Source: RGIG2041 sp045578865 (GTDB taxonomy: Bacteria > Bacillota > Clostridia > UBA1381 > UMGS1253). Taken from it: a stretch of 64,000 bases of DNA. Made by a program: the position numbers and the translations under genes. The notes beneath the pieces were generated by a model. It saw only the letters and a list, made by a program, of their open reading frames with translations, did no database searches and had not been told where the DNA came from. Every line of letters begins with the position of its first letter. Position 1 is the first letter of the stretch. Below, in pieces: positions 43,482 to 53,851 of this stretch. The stretch is from assembly GCA_045578865.1 (NCBI GenBank), contig JAZNLB010000017.1, positions 38,318 through 102,317 on the forward strand, written 5' to 3'.

Positions 43482-45680
43482 ATGACAGAATTTAAAAAAA
43501 TTGATGTGCGTGGTTTTATCCACGAAAACTATACCCCCTACGACGGCGATGAGTCCTTTCTCGCACCGCCGACGGAAGCAACAAAAAAACTGTGGTCAAT
43601 CCTTTGCGAAGATATGAAAGAAGAAAAGGCGCGCGGCGGCGTTTACGATGTGGACACGAGCACCATTTCCACCGTTTCTTCGCACGAGGCAGGCTACATC
43701 GACAAGGAACTAGAAACCATCGTCGGTCTGCAAACAGACCGCGCTCTCAAACGAGCAATCATGCCGTTCGGTGGCATTCGCATGGTCAACACATCCCTTG
43801 CCGCTTACAACCGCGAACTCGATCCACAGGTGCAAAATGTATTTAAATACCGCAAAACACACAATGATGGTGTTTTTGATGTGTACACCGATGAAATGAA
43901 GGCCGCACGCCACACCGGCATCATAACAGGCCTTCCGGATGCTTACGGACGCGGTCGCATCATCGGCGACTATCGCCGTGTTGCGCTCTACGGTGCAGAT
44001 TACCTGATTGAGCAAAAAAAGGAAGCAAAAAAGGCAATGGAATGTCGCACCATGAGCGAAGAGGTGATGCGCCAGCGTGAAGAACTCTCCGAGCAGATTC
44101 GTGCCCTTGAAGAATTGAAAGTGATGGCCGCAAAATACGGCTTCGACATTTCAAATCCGGCAACCGATACAAAACAGGCCATCCAGTGGCTCTATTTCGG
44201 TTACCTCGGCGCAGTAAAAGAACAAAACGGCGCTGCAATGTCTATCGGCAGAATTTCTACATTTTTAGATATCTACGCAACTAAGGATTTGGAAGACGGC
44301 AAATACACGGAAAGCGAAATTCAGGAAATGGTGGACCATTTCGTTATGAAACTGCGTATTGTGCGCTTTTTGCGTACACCGGCCTATGATGAACTCTTCT
44401 CCGGCGATCCGACTTGGGTAACCGAATCCATTGGCGGTATCGGCGAGGACGGCAGACATATGGTTACCAAGATGTCGTTTCGCTTCCTGCACACCTTAAC
44501 CAATCTCGGTCCGGCTCCGGAACCGAATATGACGGTGCTTTGGAGCATCAAGCTTCCGGATAACTTCAAACGCTACTGTGCACGCGTTTCTGCCAAAACA
44601 AGCGCCATACAGTATGAAAACGACGATTTGATGCGCGAAAAATTCGGCGATGATTACGGCATTGCCTGCTGCGTATCCCCGATGCGTATCGGCAAGCAAA
44701 TGCAGTTCTTTGGCGCACGCGCCAATCTGGCAAAAGCGCTTTTGTATGCCATCAACGGCGGAAAAGACGAACGCTACGGCACACAGACCGCACCGAAAAC
44801 GGACTTGCCCCAAGGCGAATACCTCAACTACGAAGATGTATATAAAAAGTTCGTGCAGACCTGCGACTGGCTGGCAAGACTGTATGTAAATACGCTCAGT
44901 GTCATTCACTATATGCACGACAAATATTGCTACGAAAAACTCGAAATGGCACTTCACGATGAAGAAATCGTACGCACCTGTGCGGGCGGTATTGCAGGCC
45001 TGTCCGTTGTGGCAGACAGCCTTTCCGCCATTAAATACGCAAAGGTACGCCCGATTCGCAACGAAGAAGGCATTGCCATTGATTTTGAAATCGAAGGCGA
45101 TTTCCCGAAATATGGTAATGACGATGCTCGTGTAGATGATATCGCTGTCGGCGTTGTGAAGATGTTTATGGAGAAACTCGGCGCACAGCAGACTTACAGA
45201 AAGAGTATCCCGACGATGTCGATTCTGACGATTACCTCCAATGTGGTATACGGTAAAAAGACCGGCGCTACACCGGACGGCAGAAAGCTCGGAGAACCGT
45301 TTGCCCCGGGCGCAAACCCGATGCACGGCCGCGATACGAACGGCTGCGTAGCATCTATGATGTCCGTATCCAAACTGCCGTTTGATGATTCCGAGGACGG
45401 CATTTCCTATACCTTCTCCATCATTCCGGATGCACTCGGAAAGACGGTAGGAGAGCAAGAAGATAACTTAATCAGCCTTTTAGACGGCTATTTCGTGGAA
45501 AAAGGACATCATATCAATGTCAATGTGTTAAACCGTGAAACACTCTACGATGCGATGGAGCATCCGGAATTGTATCCGCAGTTGACCATCCGCGTTTCCG
45601 GTTATGCCGTAAACTTTGTAAAACTGACACGCGAACAACAGTTGGAAGTCATCAGCAGAACATTCCACGACCGTTTCTAA
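43482..45680 (+). CDS. pflB: Pyruvate formate-lyase (formate C-acetyltransferase)
   Basis: Glycyl-radical enzyme converting pyruvate and CoA to acetyl-CoA and formate, a main anaerobic fermentation step. The catalytic Cys pair is Cys396-Cys397 (IACCVSPM); the radical glycine is Gly707 in IRVSGYAVNFVKL. Pyruvate-binding Arg positions and GMRxxPFG-like segments (PFGGIRMVNTSL, ALKRAIMPFG) mark true PFL instead of glycerol dehydratase. 732 residues, full length. Followed by pflA. Confidence 0.97.
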   Translation: MTEFKKIDVRGFIHENYTPYDGDESFLAPPTEATKKLWSILCEDMKEEKARGGVYDVDTSTISTVSSHEAGYIDKELETIVGLQTDRALKRAIMPFGGIRMVNTSLAAYNRELDPQVQNVFKYRKTHNDGVFDVYTDEMKAARHTGIITGLPDAYGRGRIIGDYRRVALYGADYLIEQKKEAKKAMECRTMSEEVMRQREELSEQIRALEELKVMAAKYGFDISNPATDTKQAIQWLYFGYLGAVKEQNGAAMSIGRISTFLDIYATKDLEDGKYTESEIQEMVDHFVMKLRIVRFLRTPAYDELFSGDPTWVTESIGGIGEDGRHMVTKMSFRFLHTLTNLGPAPEPNMTVLWSIKLPDNFKRYCARVSAKTSAIQYENDDLMREKFGDDYGIACCVSPMRIGKQMQFFGARANLAKALLYAINGGKDERYGTQTAPKTDLPQGEYLNYEDVYKKFVQTCDWLARLYVNTLSVIHYMHDKYCYEKLEMALHDEEIVRTCAGGIAGLSVVADSLSAIKYAKVRPIRNEEGIAIDFEIEGDFPKYGNDDARVDDIAVGVVKMFMEKLGAQQTYRKSIPTMSILTITSNVVYGKKTGATPDGRKLGEPFAPGANPMHGRDTNGCVASMMSVSKLPFDDSEDGISYTFSIIPDALGKTVGEQEDNLISLLDGYFVEKGHHINVNVLNRETLYDAMEHPELYPQLTIRVSGYAVNFVKLTREQQLEVISRTFHDRF

Positions 45681-45687
45681 AAAACAA

Positions 45688-45710
45688 AAGGGGATGCAAT
45701 GCATCCCCTT
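45688..45710 (+). terminator. Hairpin between pflB and pflA
   Basis: AAGGGGATGC/GCATCCCCTT with a 3-base centre lies in the 70-base gap. The following T-run is poor, so it may stabilise pflB mRNA or cause partial termination, giving more PflB than activase. Confidence 0.5.
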
Positions 45711-45750
45711 GTACTTTTCCAACCTGAGTATTTTTCGGGAGGTGACAGAC

Positions 45751-46473
45751 TTGGAAAACATCATAGGTTATATGCACCAACGCGAAACCTTCGGCGCGGT
45801 GGACGGTCCGGGTGTACGCTATGTGCTGTTTTTGCAGGGCTGTCCCTTGCGATGTGTATACTGCCACAATCCAGACTCCATCCAGACGGGTGGCGGCAAG
45901 GCCATCACCGTAAGCAAAGCGATGGAGGATATTTTGCATTATAAAAGCTTTATCAAAGACGGCGGCGTAACGATTTCGGGTGGCGAACCGCTTTTGCAGC
46001 ACGAGTTTACACATGCCTTGCTTAATGCCTGCCGTGAAGCAGGATTGCACACAGCGGTAGACACTTCGGGTTTTGCCTCCAAGCAGGTGCAAAGAAAAAT
46101 TGCAGATGCCGCGGATTTAATTATGCTGGATATTAAATCCATAGACGAGGAAATGTGCAGACAAATTACGGGCCATTCCAATACGCGCGCACTTGCCATG
46201 CTGGATTACTGCGAAATCAGCGGCAAAAGCGTATGGCTGCGCCATGTGGTTGTGCCCGGTCTTACCTTAGATACGGAGGCGCTGACCGCACTCGCCGACC
46301 ATATTAAGCACTACTCTTGCATCCAATGTGTGGAGCTTTTGCCGTTTCATAAAATGGGCGAACACAAATGGGATAAAGACAAATATTCTCTTGCGGATAC
46401 GCCGACGCCGACAGCATCACAAATGGCTGCGGCAAAGCAAATCTTTGCCCAGCGTGGCATGGTATTGCATTAA
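45751..46473 (+). CDS. pflA: Pyruvate formate-lyase activating enzyme
   Basis: Radical SAM activase that abstracts hydrogen from the PflB glycine. The cluster motif is CPLRCVYC (Cys31, Cys35, Cys38), followed by NPDSIQTGG and the SAM motif SGGEPLLQ (about 88-95). I choose the TTG at 45751 (GGGAGGTGA site 9 bases upstream), giving 240 residues with MENIIGYMHQRETFGAVDGP; a downstream ATG at 45772 would cut conserved residues. Same operon as pflB. Confidence 0.95.
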   Translation: MENIIGYMHQRETFGAVDGPGVRYVLFLQGCPLRCVYCHNPDSIQTGGGKAITVSKAMEDILHYKSFIKDGGVTISGGEPLLQHEFTHALLNACREAGLHTAVDTSGFASKQVQRKIADAADLIMLDIKSIDEEMCRQITGHSNTRALAMLDYCEISGKSVWLRHVVVPGLTLDTEALTALADHIKHYSCIQCVELLPFHKMGEHKWDKDKYSLADTPTPTASQMAAAKQIFAQRGMVLH

Positions 46474-46508
46474 AAAAGGATGTAAAAATAAATTTTACAT
46501 CCTTTTTT
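46472..46508. terminator. Bidirectional terminator between pflA and greA
   Basis: AAAAAAGGATGTAAAA / TTTTACATCCTTTTTT with a 4-base loop at convergent gene ends. Core sequence is almost the same as at 3801-3838. Confidence 0.85.
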
Positions 46509-46510
46509 GT

Positions 46511-46990
46511 TTATTTGTGAATTTCAAGTATCTTGAACTGTACGATGCCGCCCGGTGTTTGCACATCCACGGTATCGCCAACTTTCTTGCCGATGAGCGC
46601 CTTGCCAATCGGGGATTCATAGGAAAGTTTGTTTTGAGAAGGATTTGCTTCTGTCGGACCGACAATGCTGTATTCTTCCTCTTCCTCAAATTCAATATCC
46701 AAAAGTTTTACCTTTGCGCCGACACCAACGGCATCCGTTGCTATTGCACCTTCATCGACCACGCGAGCAATTTTGAGCATACCTTCCACTTGGGCAATTC
46801 TTGCCTCCACTTGCGCCTGCTCATTCTTCGCTTCATCGTATTCGGAGTTTTCCGAAAGGTCGCCGAATGCGAGCGCTTGCTTGATTTTTTCTGCTACTTC
46901 CTTACGGCGTACCAGTTTTAATTCATCGAGTTCAGCCTCCAGTTTTGCCAAACCCTCCGCTGTCATAAACAGCTCTTTTGCCTCTGCCAT
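46511..46990 (-). CDS. greA: Transcription elongation factor GreA
   Basis: Rescues backtracked RNA polymerase by stimulating transcript cleavage. The N-terminal coiled coil (about 8-75; TAEGLAKLEAELDELKLVRR, with tip acidic residues in ENSEYDEAKNEQ) precedes the C-terminal FKBP-like domain (VGPTEANPSQNKLSYESPIG, IGKKVGDTVDVQTP). ATG 46990 has GGAGG at 46998-47002. 159 residues is standard. Confidence 0.97.
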   Translation of the reverse strand: MAEAKELFMTAEGLAKLEAELDELKLVRRKEVAEKIKQALAFGDLSENSEYDEAKNEQAQVEARIAQVEGMLKIARVVDEGAIATDAVGVGAKVKLLDIEFEEEEEYSIVGPTEANPSQNKLSYESPIGKALIGKKVGDTVDVQTPGGIVQFKILEIHK

Positions 46991-47115
46991 TTCTATATAG
47001 CCTCCAATAATTATTTCAAAATCCGCGGTCAAAAGTTACAAATGCGATACAACTACAAGTTTAATTCTTGTGGATTTTTTACACCTCTTTTATTATACCA
47101 TTGTTTTTTGTAATG

Positions 47116-47916
47116 TCAAGCCTTTTTCCATCCGACAGACAAAAGCGCAGCGCAAATGTCTTTTTTGTGCTCCAACTTATAACAATTCAGTATAAATTCC
47201 GCACTTTTGCAGGCGGCACGCCCGAAATCATCTAATAAGGGCGCATATCCGAATGCCGTTTCAAAATACACCTCTCGCCGCGCAGAATAAGGATATTTTC
47301 CGCTAAAATCCAGCACCAGACCGGGCGTGCAAATTTCGGTTTGCGGCGGCGATAGCAAAAGTACAATTTCCGCACGGTTTAACTGTTTTTCATTTTCCGT
47401 CGTACTGACGGTTAATCCGAATTCTGTAAACAACGACTCTGCTGCGCGCTGCGCCGATGGCACATCAGCGCTCACCAGACAGAGCCGATTGGTGTAGCCC
47501 GTCATATACTGCACCGCCGCGAGTGCATTTTCATCAAATGAATTTGCATATACGCATACGCGCGCCGTTTGCGGCGTAAATGAAAATGCATCATAATGCC
47601 TTTTTATTATTTGTCCTGCAAACGCACAAAATATGCGCCTGCCGTCGGGCAGGAAAAATTTGTCGGACAAAAATTTTTCCAGCGGTGCACTTGCATAGAT
47701 ACATTCGACACCAAATTTCAACAATCGGTGCTCCAGGCGTTTTATCAACCGGTGCTGCGCTGAAGAGGATTTCTTTTCAAAAGTCTTTTGTGTACACGGT
47801 AAAGTAAACCGCAGACAATACGCATCGTGCATCGGCAAATTCACACGCTCGGCCGTAATGCGCCTTCTGCCCGGCACGCGCTCCTGCTTAGCAAAAACAA
47901 TAATGCCACCCAGCAT
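47116..47916 (-). CDS. Uncharacterised protein
   Basis: A 266-residue soluble protein (MLGGIIVFAKQERVPGRRRI). The middle and C-terminal parts have a Rossmann-like pattern: VCVYANSFDENALAAVQY, NRLCLVSADVPSAQRAAE, EIVLLLSP and GLVLDFSGKYP. The last 50 residues contain AAFGYAPLLDDFGR-like phrasing. I do not recognise a family. The ATG at 47916 has a GGAGGGA site. It is transcribed divergently from the comM-like gene, 120 bases apart, so shared control is possible. Confidence 0.7.
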   Translation of the reverse strand: MLGGIIVFAKQERVPGRRRITAERVNLPMHDAYCLRFTLPCTQKTFEKKSSSAQHRLIKRLEHRLLKFGVECIYASAPLEKFLSDKFFLPDGRRIFCAFAGQIIKRHYDAFSFTPQTARVCVYANSFDENALAAVQYMTGYTNRLCLVSADVPSAQRAAESLFTEFGLTVSTTENEKQLNRAEIVLLLSPPQTEICTPGLVLDFSGKYPYSARREVYFETAFGYAPLLDDFGRAACKSAEFILNCYKLEHKKDICAALLSVGWKKA

Positions 47917-47984
47917 CGCTCGTCCCTCCTTTGTTCTTATATATACCTTAACGCACAAAAAAATTACAGTTTTTATATATTTAG

Positions 47985-48014
47985 TTGTACACAAACAAAA
48001 AAATAGTGTATAAT
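47985..48014 (+). promoter_or_regulatory. Promoter of the comM-like gene
   Basis: TTGTAC (47985-47990) and TATAAT (48009-48014) with 18-base spacing. The -10 box overlaps the earlier ATG at 48013, which supports the later start at 48037. Confidence 0.65.
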
Positions 48015-48036
48015 GAAAGACAAAGGTGGTGGAAGT

Positions 48037-49572
48037 ATGATCGCTAAAATAAAATCAGCCGGACTTGAAGGTCTTTCGGGTTTTGTTGTGGAGGTAGAGG
48101 CGGACATTTCGGGCGGTCTGCCGGCCTTTGATATTGTCGGTTTGCCCGACACAGCCGTTAAAGAAGCGCGCGAGCGTGTACGCTCTGCCGTAAACAACAG
48201 TGGCTTTCAGATGTTGCCCAAACGAGTGATTTTAAATCTTGCTCCGGCAGATGTCAAAAAAGAAGGCAGTGTGTACGATTTGCCGATTTGCGTTGCCTAT
48301 CTTTGTGCAACCGGCCAGTTAAATATCGGCAACGCCGAGGAAAGTATGTTTTTCGGCGAACTGTCTTTGGACGGTGCCGTGCGCCCGGTTACAGGGATTT
48401 TGCCGATGGTACTGACCGCACGCGAACACGGCATCAAAAATGTATTTGTCCCCGCCGTCAACGCAGCAGAGGCCGCTGTTGCAGAGGGCGTAACCGTCTA
48501 TGGGGTTCAAACTCTTTCGGCACTCAAATCACATTTCGCAGGGGAGGCTCCCATCGAAAGCACCTCCGTTGATTTGGAAGGCATCTTCCGATATACAGAG
48601 GCGCATGCTCCGGATTTTTCGGATGTAAAAGGGCAGGAGGGCGTAAAACGCGCCCTTGAGATTGCGGCCGCAGGCAATCATAACATTTTAATGATTGGTA
48701 CACCGGGCAGTGGTAAAACCATGCTGGCAAAACGCCTGCCGACCATCTTGCCCGATATGACTTTTGAGGAAGCCTTAGAGGTAACCAAAATACATTCCGT
48801 GGCAGGGATACTGCCGTCGGACAAGCCACTTGTAACGCGCAGACCTTTCCGCAGCCCTCACCACACCATTTCCGCCATCGGTCTCGCAGGCGGCGGGCGT
48901 ATTCCCCGTCCGGGCGAAATCAGTCTGGCGCACAACGGCGTATTGTTTTTAGACGAACTTCCGGAATTTAATAAATCAGCTTTGGAGGTCCTTCGCCAAC
49001 CGCTTGAAGACGGCGATGTGACTATTGCGCGTGTAAGCGCAACCGTAAATTATGCTTCTAATGTCATGTTTGTAGCGGCAATGAATCCTTGCAAATGTGG
49101 ATATTACGGCGATCCATCCGGTCGTTGCACTTGCACACCGAATATGGTAGAGCAGTATATGGGGCGCATCAGCGGACCGCTACTTGACCGCATAGATATG
49201 CACATCAGCGTAGCGCCTGTTGCCTATGAATCTTTCCGCGAAGATGCACCGACACAAACCTCCAAGGATATTAAAAACCGCGTGGATGCGGCAAGAGCCA
49301 TTCAGCAAAAACGCTATGCGGATTATCCGAATGTGTATTCTAATGCACAACTAAGTGCGGCAATGATAGAAAAATTCTGTGTGCTCGGCGAAGCGGAGCA
49401 CGCCTTGATGAAAAATGCCTTTGACCGATTGGGCCTGAGCGCAAGAGCGCACCACGGCATCTTAAAAGTGGCACGCACGATTGCCGATTTGGACGGCAGC
49501 GAGGCTATAACCGTCAAACATCTGGCAGAAGCTATACAGTATCGCAGTTTAGACAGAAGCAAGAAAGGATAA
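48037..49572 (+). CDS. comM: YifB/ComM-family Mg-chelatase-like AAA+ ATPase
   Basis: Hexameric helicase-like ATPase linked to branch migration of transformed DNA in other bacteria. An N-terminal LonC/S5-like domain (about 1-175; IVGLPDTAVKEARERVRSA) precedes the Mg-chelatase AAA+ core. Walker A is GTPGSGKTML (about 222-231), Walker B NGVLFLDELPEF (about 300), and ATNPCKCGYYGDP-like (MNPCKCGYYGDPSGRCTC) carries the conserved Cys cluster. The C-terminus (SARAHHGILKVARTIADL) is typical. 511 residues; AAGGTGG site. Confidence 0.93.
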   Translation: MIAKIKSAGLEGLSGFVVEVEADISGGLPAFDIVGLPDTAVKEARERVRSAVNNSGFQMLPKRVILNLAPADVKKEGSVYDLPICVAYLCATGQLNIGNAEESMFFGELSLDGAVRPVTGILPMVLTAREHGIKNVFVPAVNAAEAAVAEGVTVYGVQTLSALKSHFAGEAPIESTSVDLEGIFRYTEAHAPDFSDVKGQEGVKRALEIAAAGNHNILMIGTPGSGKTMLAKRLPTILPDMTFEEALEVTKIHSVAGILPSDKPLVTRRPFRSPHHTISAIGLAGGGRIPRPGEISLAHNGVLFLDELPEFNKSALEVLRQPLEDGDVTIARVSATVNYASNVMFVAAMNPCKCGYYGDPSGRCTCTPNMVEQYMGRISGPLLDRIDMHISVAPVAYESFREDAPTQTSKDIKNRVDAARAIQQKRYADYPNVYSNAQLSAAMIEKFCVLGEAEHALMKNAFDRLGLSARAHHGILKVARTIADLDGSEAITVKHLAEAIQYRSLDRSKKG

Positions 49573-49649
49573 TTTTACAAAGCCGCGTACACAACAATTT
49601 ATGCCGTGGCGGCACTATAACAGAGTGTTTTTCTTTATACAAAACAAAA

Positions 49650-49680
49650 AAACAGAGTCCCGAGGGACTCTGTTTCATTA
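49650..49680. terminator. Terminator after tuf
   Basis: AAACAGAGTCC-CGAG-GGACTCTGTTT, 19 bases beyond the tuf stop and 78 after the comM-like gene; convergent position suggests both use it. Confidence 0.8.
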
Positions 49681-49693
49681 TTTAGGGTTATAA

Positions 49694-50896
<1,203 letters not shown>

Positions 50897-50942
50897 TGTA
50901 TTTTCCTCCTTTTTCTTTACAGAAAGATTTTATGATAACATT

Positions 50943-50971
50943 ATTGTATCTTTTTTATTTGAAAAAATCAA
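50943..50971 (-). promoter_or_regulatory. tuf promoter
   Basis: Minus-strand TTGATT (50966-50971) and TACAAT (50943-50948) with 17-base spacing in the gap between fusA and tuf. Confidence 0.65.
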
Positions 50972-51017
50972 GTCTTTCTTTGAAAATAGTCCTGAATTTG
51001 CAGATTTATCGCAAAAA

Positions 51018-53099
51018 TCAGTCTTTCTTCGCTCTGTCGGAGATGATTTTTTCCTGAATACTCTTCGGCACCTGCTCGTAGTGGCTCGGCTCCATTGTAT
51101 ACTGGCCACGGCCCTGTGTGCGGGAGCGAAGTTCGGTTGCGTAACCAAACATTTCAGCAAGCGGAACATGTGCAGTAATTGCCTGCGCGCCGGCTCTTGC
51201 TTCCATACCCTGAATCATACCACGGCGGGAGTTAAGGTCACCCATAACATCGCCCATGTATTCTTCCGGTGCGATAACAACAACCTTCATGATAGGCTCC
51301 TTGAGTACCGGGTTTGCCTTTTTGCAACCCTCTTTGAACGCCATGGAACCTGCAATCTTAAACGCCATTTCTGAAGAGTCGACTTCATGGTAAGAACCGT
51401 ATGTGAGGCGAACTCTTACATCAACTACATTGTAACCTGCCAGTACACCGCTGAGCATTGCGCCCTGAATACCCTGGTCAACAGCCGGGATGTATTCCTT
51501 CGGAATAACACCACCAACGATTTCGTTAACGAACTCGTAACCAGCACCTGCTTCGAGCGGCTCCATTGTGATAACAACATGACCGTACTGACCGCGACCA
51601 CCGGACTGTCTTGCATACTTGTGGTCGATGTCCACGCTCTTGGTGATGGTTTCTCTGTAAGATACCTGCGGATTACCAACATTTGCTTCTACCTTGAATT
51701 CGCGCAAAAGTCTGTCAACGATAATTTCAAGGTGCAACTCGCCCATGCCGGCGATAATGGTCTGACCTGTTTCTTCATCGGTATAAGTCTTGAATGTCGG
51801 GTCTTCTTCTGCAAGTTTTGCAAGAGCAATACCCATCTTTTCCTGACCTGCCTTGGTCTTCGGCTCGATAGCAACACGGATAACCGGTTCCGGGAACTCC
51901 ATGCTCTCGAGGATAATCGGATGATCCTCATCACAGAGTGTGTCACCTGTTGTAGTGTTTTTGAGACCTACTGCCGCAGCGATATCACCGGAGTAAACAA
52001 TGTCGATATCCTCTCTGTGGTTTGCGTGCATCTGCAGAATACGGCCCATTCTTTCCTTGTTGCCCTTGCATGCGTTGAGCACATAAGAACCGGAGGAAAG
52101 TGTACCGGAATATACTCTGAAGAAGCAGAGTTTACCAACAAACGGGTCTGTAGCAATTTTGAACGCAAGTGCTGCGAACGGCTGATTATCGCCTGTAATT
52201 CTTTCGCCTTCTTCGCCTGTATCCGGATCAACACCCTTAATGTTATCGATGTCGAGCGGGGACGGCATGAAGTCGATTACAGCGTCGAGCAAATGCTGTA
52301 CGCCCTTGTTTCTGTATGCTGTACCGCAAAGCACCGGAACGAACTCGTTCGCGATTGTTGCCTTACGGATGGTCTTGCGGATTTCTTCTTCGGTGAGTTC
52401 TTCACCTTCGAAGTATTTCTCCATCAAGGATTCGTCGCACTCAGCAACCTTCTCAACGAGGTTGTCTCTGTACTTTTGAGCCAGTTCCTTCATGTCTTCC
52501 GGAATCTCTTCTTCACGCTCATCTTTTCCGAGGTCATCGTAGTATACAAACGCCTTCATGGTGATGAGGTCGATGATACCTTTGAAGTCGGCTTCAGCAC
52601 CAATCGGGAGCTGAAGCGGAACCGCATTACACTTTAATCTGTCGAGCATCATGTCAACAACATTGTAGAAGTCTGCACCCATGATATCCATCTTGTTTAC
52701 AAACGCCATACGCGGTACACGATACTTGTCAGCCTGACGCCACACGGTTTCAGACTGCGGCTCAACGCCGCCCTTCGCACAGAAAACCGTAACGGAACCG
52801 TCAAGTACACGCAGGGAACGCTCAACTTCTACAGTAAAGTCAACGTGTCCCGGAGTGTCGATAATATTGATTCTGTGGCCTTTCCACTGCGCGGTTGTAG
52901 CAGCAGAAGTGATGGTAATACCACGCTCCTGCTCCTGAGCCATCCAGTCCATCGTTGCTGTACCGTCATGAGTATCACCAATCTTGTACACGCGGCCTGT
53001 ATAGTACAAAATACGCTCAGTCGTTGTCGTTTTACCGGCATCGATATGGGCCATAATACCTATATTTCTTGTCTTTTCAAGTGAAAATTGTCTAGCCAA
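51018..53099 (-). CDS. fusA: Elongation factor G
   Basis: Translocation GTPase. The motifs AHIDAGKTT (17-25), the switch II sequence DTPGHVDF, NKMD, and domains II-V (FRVYSGTLSSGSYVLNA, SGGRGQYGHVVI, ARAGAQAITAHVPLAEMFGY) are all present. At 693 residues it is a standard EF-G. It lies in the order rpsL, rpsG, fusA, tuf. Confidence 0.98.
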   Translation of the reverse strand: MARQFSLEKTRNIGIMAHIDAGKTTTTERILYYTGRVYKIGDTHDGTATMDWMAQEQERGITITSAATTAQWKGHRINIIDTPGHVDFTVEVERSLRVLDGSVTVFCAKGGVEPQSETVWRQADKYRVPRMAFVNKMDIMGADFYNVVDMMLDRLKCNAVPLQLPIGAEADFKGIIDLITMKAFVYYDDLGKDEREEEIPEDMKELAQKYRDNLVEKVAECDESLMEKYFEGEELTEEEIRKTIRKATIANEFVPVLCGTAYRNKGVQHLLDAVIDFMPSPLDIDNIKGVDPDTGEEGERITGDNQPFAALAFKIATDPFVGKLCFFRVYSGTLSSGSYVLNACKGNKERMGRILQMHANHREDIDIVYSGDIAAAVGLKNTTTGDTLCDEDHPIILESMEFPEPVIRVAIEPKTKAGQEKMGIALAKLAEEDPTFKTYTDEETGQTIIAGMGELHLEIIVDRLLREFKVEANVGNPQVSYRETITKSVDIDHKYARQSGGRGQYGHVVITMEPLEAGAGYEFVNEIVGGVIPKEYIPAVDQGIQGAMLSGVLAGYNVVDVRVRLTYGSYHEVDSSEMAFKIAGSMAFKEGCKKANPVLKEPIMKVVVIAPEEYMGDVMGDLNSRRGMIQGMEARAGAQAITAHVPLAEMFGYATELRSRTQGRGQYTMEPSHYEQVPKSIQEKIISDRAKKD

Positions 53100-53210
53100 A
53101 GCAATTCCTCCTTTCTCTAAAAATGCGGCATAAATATGCCATACTTTTAGATGTAAACTTTTCGTAAGTTCATCAAAATAGTTTGAGCAGTCTTTATAAA
53201 ACTATGCAGA

Positions 53211-53681
53211 CTACCAGCGGAAATGTGCAAACGCCTTGTTGGCTTCTGCCATCTTGTGAGTATCTTCACGCTTCTTAACCGCACCACCGGTGTTGTTAAT
53301 TGCATCCAGAATTTCGTTTGCGAGTCTTTCCTTCATTGTTCTTTCACCACGCGCTCTTGCGTAAGCGGTGAGCCAGCGCAAACCGAGTGTCTGACGACGC
53401 TCCGGACGAACTTCAATCGGCACCTGGTAGTTTGCACCGCCGACACGGCGAGCCTTTACTTCCAATACCGGCATGATGTTCTCCATAGCCTCCGCAAATG
53501 CGTCTACCGGGTTCTTACCGGTCTTTTCCCCAACAATTTCAAAAGCGTCATACACGATTCTCTGCGCTACGCCTCTTTTGCCGTCGAGCATAATGTTGTT
53601 GATCAACTTTGTTACAACTACGCTGTTGTAAAGCGGATCTGCTAATACTTCTCTCTTCGCAATAAAACCTCTTCTTGGCAC
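53211..53681 (-). CDS. rpsG: 30S ribosomal protein S7
   Basis: Primary 16S rRNA binding protein of the small-subunit head. MPRRGFIAKREVLADPLYNS at the start, VGGANYQVPIEVRPERRQTL and KREDTHKMAEANKAFAHFRW at the end are family hallmarks. 156 residues. Preceded by a 170-base gap after rpsL in which I see nothing specific. Confidence 0.98.
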   Translation of the reverse strand: MPRRGFIAKREVLADPLYNSVVVTKLINNIMLDGKRGVAQRIVYDAFEIVGEKTGKNPVDAFAEAMENIMPVLEVKARRVGGANYQVPIEVRPERRQTLGLRWLTAYARARGERTMKERLANEILDAINNTGGAVKKREDTHKMAEANKAFAHFRW

Positions 53682-53851
53682 TTTTCTTCCCTCCTTACAT
53701 GATTAATCATAATCACAGGTACTCGGCGGCACTCTCTATCCGCCGTCAGCGCGCATCTATTTATACAGCCTTGCTAAAAAGCACAGGTCCGTCATACGCA
53801 CTAAGATTTGTGATTTTTGGCAAAGCTACATAATCCTTTAATTTCGAATTA

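Noticed and set aside
44496..45458. Long minus-strand reading frame of 320 codons inside pflB
   Set aside because: It lies wholly inside pflB, whose motifs are complete, and has Cys/His-rich composition typical of an antisense frame, no ribosome site and no promoter.
51387..52637. Plus-strand reading frame of 416 codons inside fusA
   Set aside because: Antisense to a highly conserved gene with biased codons; no domain features or start signals.
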